A DNA stretch of 9,691 bases, from the NCBI GenBank assembly GCA_016649775.1, contig JAENWY010000065.1, forward strand, positions 1 through 9,691, given 5' to 3'. Origin of the DNA: Spirochaetaceae bacterium (GTDB taxonomy: Bacteria > Spirochaetota > Spirochaetia > Sphaerochaetales > Sphaerochaetaceae). The stretch's first letter is position 1. Each line of letters begins with the position of its first letter. The notes under the pieces were generated by a model. That model searched no databases, was not told the origin of the DNA, and saw nothing but the letters and a program-made list of their open reading frames with translations. Below are positions 6,680-9,691 of the stretch, piece by piece. The position numbers and the translations under genes were made by a program.

Positions 6680-6706
6680 TTGTATTAAATAGTTTTTTAC
6701 TATATC
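6680..6706 (+). promoter_or_regulatory. Candidate promoter for the DUF554 gene with a short inverted repeat
   Basis: TTGTAT (6680-6685) and TATATC (6701-6706) are 15 bases apart, which would place the RNA start about 5 bases before the DUF554 ATG. The spacer contains the perfect inverted repeat ATAGT-TTTTT-ACTAT (6689-6703), a possible operator. Only 54 bases separate the two divergent genes, so both promoters must lie here. No equally clear pair is seen for the minus strand. Confidence 0.35.
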
Positions 6707-6717
6707 TTTTTTTTATT

Positions 6718-7434
6718 ATGATTGCCACATTTATTAATTGTATCACAGTAATATTAGGATCTCTATTAGGTTTACTTATTAAATCCCATATTAACAAAGA
6801 ATTTCAAGATATAGTAGAAACCTCTGCAGGATTTGTAACATTAGTTATTGGAATTGAAATGGCCCTAAAAACAGGTTCTGCCATAGTTTTGTTATTTGCG
6901 TTAATAATTGGTGGAATGCTTGGTACATTTCTCAAGATTGAAGATAGAATATACGGTATTGGTAAAAAACTAGATATAAGGCAAAAAGGTAATGGAGAAG
7001 ATGAATCATCTTTTGCTAAAGGGTTCTTGAATTCTTCTGTATTATTTTGTTTTGGTGCTATGACTATTTTGGGATCTATTCAAGCTGGTGTTAATCAAGA
7101 CTATGATTTATTATTCTTAAAAAGTGGGCTAGATGGTTCTATGTCTATAGTTCTAGCTGCAACTTATGGTATTGGAGTAATGGCTTCAGCCTTATTTATT
7201 CTAGTATTCCAGGGAACAATAACTTTACTTAGTTCTTCTCTCTCTCATTTACTTACTAGTGAAGGTATTAATGAAATTGGAGCAATTGGTGGTGTTATGA
7301 TAGTAATGATTGGTTTCAATCTTTTAAAGCTTAAAACCTTAAAAGTTGCAAACTTTTTCCCATCAATTATATTAGCTCCAATATTTATCTCATTAGTTCC
7401 TTTTGTATCATCTATTTTTAATTCAATAATATAG
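6718..7434 (+). CDS. DUF554-family integral membrane protein
   Basis: The protein has 238 residues, the usual length for DUF554 (YdfK-like). The N-terminus MIATFINCITVILGSLLGLL and the blocks LVIGIEMAL (42-50), LIIGGMLGTFLKIEDRIYGIG (62-82), NSSVLFCFGAMTILGSIQAG (105-124) and GLDGSMSIVLAATYG (137-151) match the family pattern. Seven or eight hydrophobic segments (about 4-21, 34-50, 53-72, 106-122, 141-158, 158-178, 186-204, 208-233) place it in the cytoplasmic membrane. The family is widespread and thought to be transporter-like, but its substrate is unknown. The start fits the family, yet no Shine-Dalgarno sequence precedes it (only TATATC and a T-run), so translation may be leaderless or SD-independent. 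It stands alone, divergent from the nucleotidyltransferase operon. Confidence 0.87.
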   Translation: MIATFINCITVILGSLLGLLIKSHINKEFQDIVETSAGFVTLVIGIEMALKTGSAIVLLFALIIGGMLGTFLKIEDRIYGIGKKLDIRQKGNGEDESSFAKGFLNSSVLFCFGAMTILGSIQAGVNQDYDLLFLKSGLDGSMSIVLAATYGIGVMASALFILVFQGTITLLSSSLSHLLTSEGINEIGAIGGVMIVMIGFNLLKLKTLKVANFFPSIILAPIFISLVPFVSSIFNSII

Positions 7435-7502
7435 TTTCAGTTTATACAATTCTGACTTAGGTTTTTATTTAAAAAGTAAAATCATTCTTAATGTACCTTA
7501 TA

Positions 7503-7541
7503 AAGTGGACCCTATTATGAACAGGTACATGTCAAGTGGAC
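7503..7541. repeat. Two direct copies of AAGTGGAC 31 bases apart, resembling an IS end
   Basis: AAGTGGACCCT begins at 7503 and AAGTGGACACT at 7534, so the two copies share AAGTGGACnCT. Read on the minus strand the interval starts AGTGTCCACTTGACATGTAC. Ends of IS21- and IS3-type elements often begin with TGTCCACTT-like bases, and IS21-type ends carry repeated transposase-binding motifs at this kind of spacing. No transposase is present, so at most this is a leftover end. Confidence 0.35.
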
Positions 7542-7768
7542 ACTGTAATTATTGAAAATAAATCCCAACGTTGTGATTTAATTACTCTTACGGGTTTCCA
7601 ACACTCAAATCGTTTGTTCTAGAAGAAATCTTTGATATTTCAATTGTGAGGGGAATTCAAAGGATTTAGTGGATGCCCCTCAAAATCACAGACAATGAAG
7701 TTTTTCTCAAAACCCATGGAAACCTTTGATCTTCTTGGTTCCTTGTATTGTTCACGGATTTATAAAAG

Positions 7769-7784
7769 AGTTGGAATTCCAACT
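7769..7784. repeat. Perfect 16-bp palindrome AGTTGGAATTCCAACT
   Basis: The sequence reads identically on both strands with no central spacer. It lies in the gene-free region, about 105 bases beyond the 3' end of the AraC-type gene. Perfect dyads of this size are typical of binding sites for dimeric DNA-binding proteins. It has no T-run and does not look like a terminator. Confidence 0.6.
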
Positions 7785-7888
7785 GCTTTGCATGAAGGTG
7801 AACAAGCACTCTTGTTTTGTTATAGAATGCATTAATCCCTGAGCAAAAACATGCTTCAAACAGGATGAGCCTTTCTTATTGTATCCAG

Positions 7889-9067
7889 CTAAACAACTGT
7901 ATGACGTCTTCTATATTTAAGAGGTGTTTCACCTGTGATGTCTTTAAAACAGCTGATGTAGTAACTCTGGGATGAAAATTGATAAATGGATGCAATGTTT
8001 ACAACCGTATTGTTTGTATAGCAGAGATCCCATTTCGATTCAGCTACCCTACTTGCTTTGATATAGTGATTCATGGTGAATCCGACTTCCTTTGAAAATA
8101 ATCCCGATAAATAACTGGCATTGATAAAGAGGGTATCTGCAATAACAGTCAATGTGATTTTCTCTTTCAAATGAGAGATAATATAATCCATCACAGACCT
8201 GACAGTCTGTGAATACTTGTTTTGTTTGGTTTCCTTTACCAGTGATGTTAATTCATTGATTATCCTCAACTCAAGTTTTTTCAGTCTCGCAATGTCAAAT
8301 TCACTCTCTATTTCTCTTATGAAAAGATCACTGTGGAAAAATGCTACTTCAGGATTAACGCCACCGGCTATTGCTGCACGGGTCATAAAAGTACAGTCAC
8401 AGATAAGCGAATTTTTATGAGAGCGAAGATCATTCTTAGCTAAGTGGGCCTTTTTATGTTTGTTGATCAGAGAAAGGACATTACGAGCCTCTTCTGTGTC
8501 TCCTCCTGATATGAGTTTTGTTATCTTTTGTTCCAGATAGTAGGGAGAATGGGAAAAGATAAATGCCCCATTTTCAATATCACCTGAGGAACGGGAAGCA
8601 TCTGAATCAATGTTGGTGGTTCTCTGTCTCTTCAGATGTCCTTCCATCAATTTTTGAATCAACTTTCCACTCATATAATACTGTGATTCACTGATTGTCT
8701 GAAGCGAAGCATAATAATTCAATAAAAGACTCTGATTATGGTAAGAGACGAGTTGCCTTCTCACGAGACTTTTTACCTCTCCTCGTCTTATCGGTCCTTT
8801 CTTTAAAGGACCGACTAAGACAAGATAACCCTTTTCCCCTACAAGACAGATAAAATTCTCATAGTAGATATTCTGCAAGTACTGAATATTTTCCCCTTGT
8901 TTGATACTTTCTTTGATGGACATATAACTATTCTGACCATTTACTATCAAATTAGCAGATGGTCTTCCTTTTTTTGGTATTATCCGCTCCCCATCCTTAT
9001 AAATAGAGACAGGAAGTCTCATACCATCATGAATATACAAGAAAAGTTTTGAATAATGCATAAACAC
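7889..9067 (-). CDS. AraC-family transcriptional regulator of a sugar ABC transporter
   Basis: The protein has 392 residues from GTG 9067 or 390 from ATG 9061; the ATG is the likelier start. The C-terminal AraC domain (about 290-386) has both helix-turn-helix units (ITLTVIADTLFINASYLSGL, 304-323; VVNIASIYQFSSQSYYISCF, 355-374). It also has the signature FKDITGETPLKYRRR (374-388). The middle part contains FMTRAAIAGGVNPEVAFFHSDLFI (227-250), a block common in long AraC regulators of Firmicutes and spirochaetes. The N-terminal ~100 residues look like a sensory/ligand domain (EKGYLVLVGPL). There is no membrane segment. The divergent solute-binding protein gene indicates that it controls sugar uptake. 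Its DNA is visibly richer in G+C than the genes at 2991-7434, suggesting separate origin. No clear terminator follows. Confidence 0.88.
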   Translation of the reverse strand: MFMHYSKLFLYIHDGMRLPVSIYKDGERIIPKKGRPSANLIVNGQNSYMSIKESIKQGENIQYLQNIYYENFICLVGEKGYLVLVGPLKKGPIRRGEVKSLVRRQLVSYHNQSLLLNYYASLQTISESQYYMSGKLIQKLMEGHLKRQRTTNIDSDASRSSGDIENGAFIFSHSPYYLEQKITKLISGGDTEEARNVLSLINKHKKAHLAKNDLRSHKNSLICDCTFMTRAAIAGGVNPEVAFFHSDLFIREIESEFDIARLKKLELRIINELTSLVKETKQNKYSQTVRSVMDYIISHLKEKITLTVIADTLFINASYLSGLFSKEVGFTMNHYIKASRVAESKWDLCYTNNTVVNIASIYQFSSQSYYISCFKDITGETPLKYRRRHTVV

Positions 9068-9095
9068 ATTATAACATAAATCATAAAAATAACAA
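9068..9095 (-). promoter_or_regulatory. Candidate promoter of the AraC-type gene
   Basis: On the minus strand TTGTTA (9090-9095) and a consensus TATAAT (9068-9073) are separated by 16 bases. Transcription would then start about at the ATG (9061), giving a leaderless or nearly leaderless mRNA, in line with the lack of a Shine-Dalgarno sequence before that ATG. If the box is fortuitous, the true start could be further inside the gene. Confidence 0.45.
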
Positions 9096-9145
9096 ATAAA
9101 TTATTACTTTCCTAAATATATTGATATATTTTCTCAATTAACGAC

Positions 9146-9171
9146 TTATACTTAAATTTTATTTAGTATAA
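9146..9171. promoter_or_regulatory. Inverted repeat between divergent regulator and transporter genes, operator candidate
   Basis: TTATACT (9146-9152) is the exact complement of AGTATAA (9165-9171), and inside them AAAT (9154-9157) pairs with ATTT (9161-9164) around a TTT loop, with one bulged T. It lies 34 bases before the solute-binding-protein ATG, where a regulator could block or activate transcription. No good -35/-10 pair with normal spacing is seen for that gene (TTGATA 9121-9126 and TATACT 9147-9152 are 20 bases apart), which suits an activator-dependent promoter. Confidence 0.4.
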
Positions 9172-9205
9172 ATCAAATTAAATACGAAACAATAGGAGGT
9201 CTTAC

Positions 9206-9691
9206 ATGAAGAAGATTTTAACGGGTATGCTCATTGCATTAAGTACCATGAGCATGGTATTCGCTCAAGGAGCTGGAGAAACGAAAACCAGTGGAACGAC
9301 TCCAGAAAGAACAGTTTTAAAATTAGCTGTACAAGCTGATAGTACACCTGCAACGCAGTCTGTAATTGATGCTTTTAATGCAAGTCAGGATACATACACG
9401 GTCAAATGGGTCGATATGACCAATGACTCGAATGCAATGAGAGAACAATTACTTACCTCTCTGAAGTCAGGTAGTTCAGACTATGATGTGCTTTCAATGG
9501 ATGTGGTATGGGCCGGTGAATTTGCCGCTTCCGGTTATATTGAACCATTAGATGAAAGAATGAAAAACGATGGATTGAAAACTTCCCAGTTCAACGCTGG
9601 TTCAATGGCTTCAGGAAGATATAATGCAAAACAATATGTACTTCCATTTTTTCCTGACTTAGGTGTCTTATTCTTTAGAAGTGATATTGTA
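9206..9691 (+). CDS. Sugar ABC transporter solute-binding protein, 5' part only
   Basis: The frame is open from ATG 9206 to the end of the window: 162 residues of a protein that usually has 400-430. AGGAGG (9194-9199) lies 6 bases before the ATG. Residues 1-20 (MKKILTGMLIALSTMSMVFA) are a signal peptide, with a likely cut after Ala20 and no lipobox Cys. The mature start QGAGETKTSG is the style seen in spirochaete binding proteins. The mature domain is SBP_bac_1-like: LKLAVQADSTPATQSVIDAF (38-57), SDYDVLSMDVVWAGEFAASG (91-110), YIEPLDERM (111-119) and YVLPFFPDLGVLFFRSDIV (144-162) match the first lobe of maltose/trehalose/glycerol-phosphate-type binding proteins. It should catch a sugar in the periplasm for a membrane permease encoded downstream. 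The exact sugar cannot be told. The divergent AraC-type gene is its likely regulator. Confidence 0.92.
   Translation, partial: MKKILTGMLIALSTMSMVFAQGAGETKTSGTTPERTVLKLAVQADSTPATQSVIDAFNASQDTYTVKWVDMTNDSNAMREQLLTSLKSGSSDYDVLSMDVVWAGEFAASGYIEPLDERMKNDGLKTSQFNAGSMASGRYNAKQYVLPFFPDLGVLFFRSDIV

Larger units (their letters stand above)
7435..7888. other. Gene-free junction region with relic-like sequence
   Basis: These 454 bases hold no complete gene. Base composition rises from the AT-rich left side to a more balanced sequence from about 7500. A 46-residue plus-strand frame beginning at ATG 7695 (MKFFSKPMETFDLLGSLYCS..., stop 7833-7835) has no ribosome binding site. Several minus-strand frames are broken by stops. 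The visible structures are the repeated AAGTGGAC motif, a GAGGGG/CCCCTC hairpin (7648-7653 with 7676-7681) and a 16-bp palindrome. The whole looks like the debris of an insertion or deletion event between two unrelated blocks. Confidence 0.45.

Noticed and set aside
7695..7835. 46-residue plus-strand frame (MKFFSKPMETFDLL...)
   Set aside because: No ribosome binding site, no recognised family, and it spans the 16-bp palindrome; not enough to call a gene.
8217..8420. Plus-strand frame inside the AraC-type gene
   Set aside because: It is antisense to a clear AraC protein and hydrophobic only because of the reverse reading.

Overview
The window comes from a low-GC (roughly 30 % by eye) bacterium using the standard bacterial code. 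Two features point to a diderm, most likely a spirochaete. One is a small exported protein ending in a beta-strand-like tail with terminal Phe. The other is a sugar-binding-protein leader of the form ...VFA|QGAGE, a style common in Spirochaetales. This assignment is an inference, and a Firmicutes- or Fusobacteria-like source is not excluded.

Layout. (1) 1-2632, plus strand: the 3' end of a citrate lyase operon, with citD (partial), citE and citF. The genes overlap or nearly touch and end at a strong hairpin terminator. The three subunits together cleave citrate to acetate and oxaloacetate. The maturation genes citX and citG do not follow citF. (2) 2897-3691, plus strand: a two-gene unit with its own candidate promoter, encoding a small ACT-domain protein and a minimal GNAT acetyltransferase. 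(3) 3968-4555, minus strand: a secreted or outer-membrane-like protein of unknown function, in AT-rich DNA with long gene-free stretches. One of these (4623-4929, minus) looks like a decayed gene. (4) 5084-6663, minus strand: a MobA/MocA-like nucleotidyltransferase followed by a HAD phosphatase, ending at a clear intrinsic terminator. A DUF554 membrane protein (6718-7434, plus) is divergent from it. (5) 7435-7888: a gene-free junction with IS-end-like repeated AAGTGGAC motifs and a 16-bp perfect palindrome. (6) 7889-9691: an AraC-family regulator (minus) divergent from the start of a sugar ABC transporter gene (solute-binding protein, cut by the window end). This block is visibly less AT-rich than the DNA to its left and looks like a separately acquired carbohydrate-uptake module.

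I found no convincing new defence or mobile system. The best leads are the nucleotidyltransferase/HAD pair, the ACT/GNAT pair, the decayed gene at 4623-4929 and the relic-bearing junction at 7435-7888.
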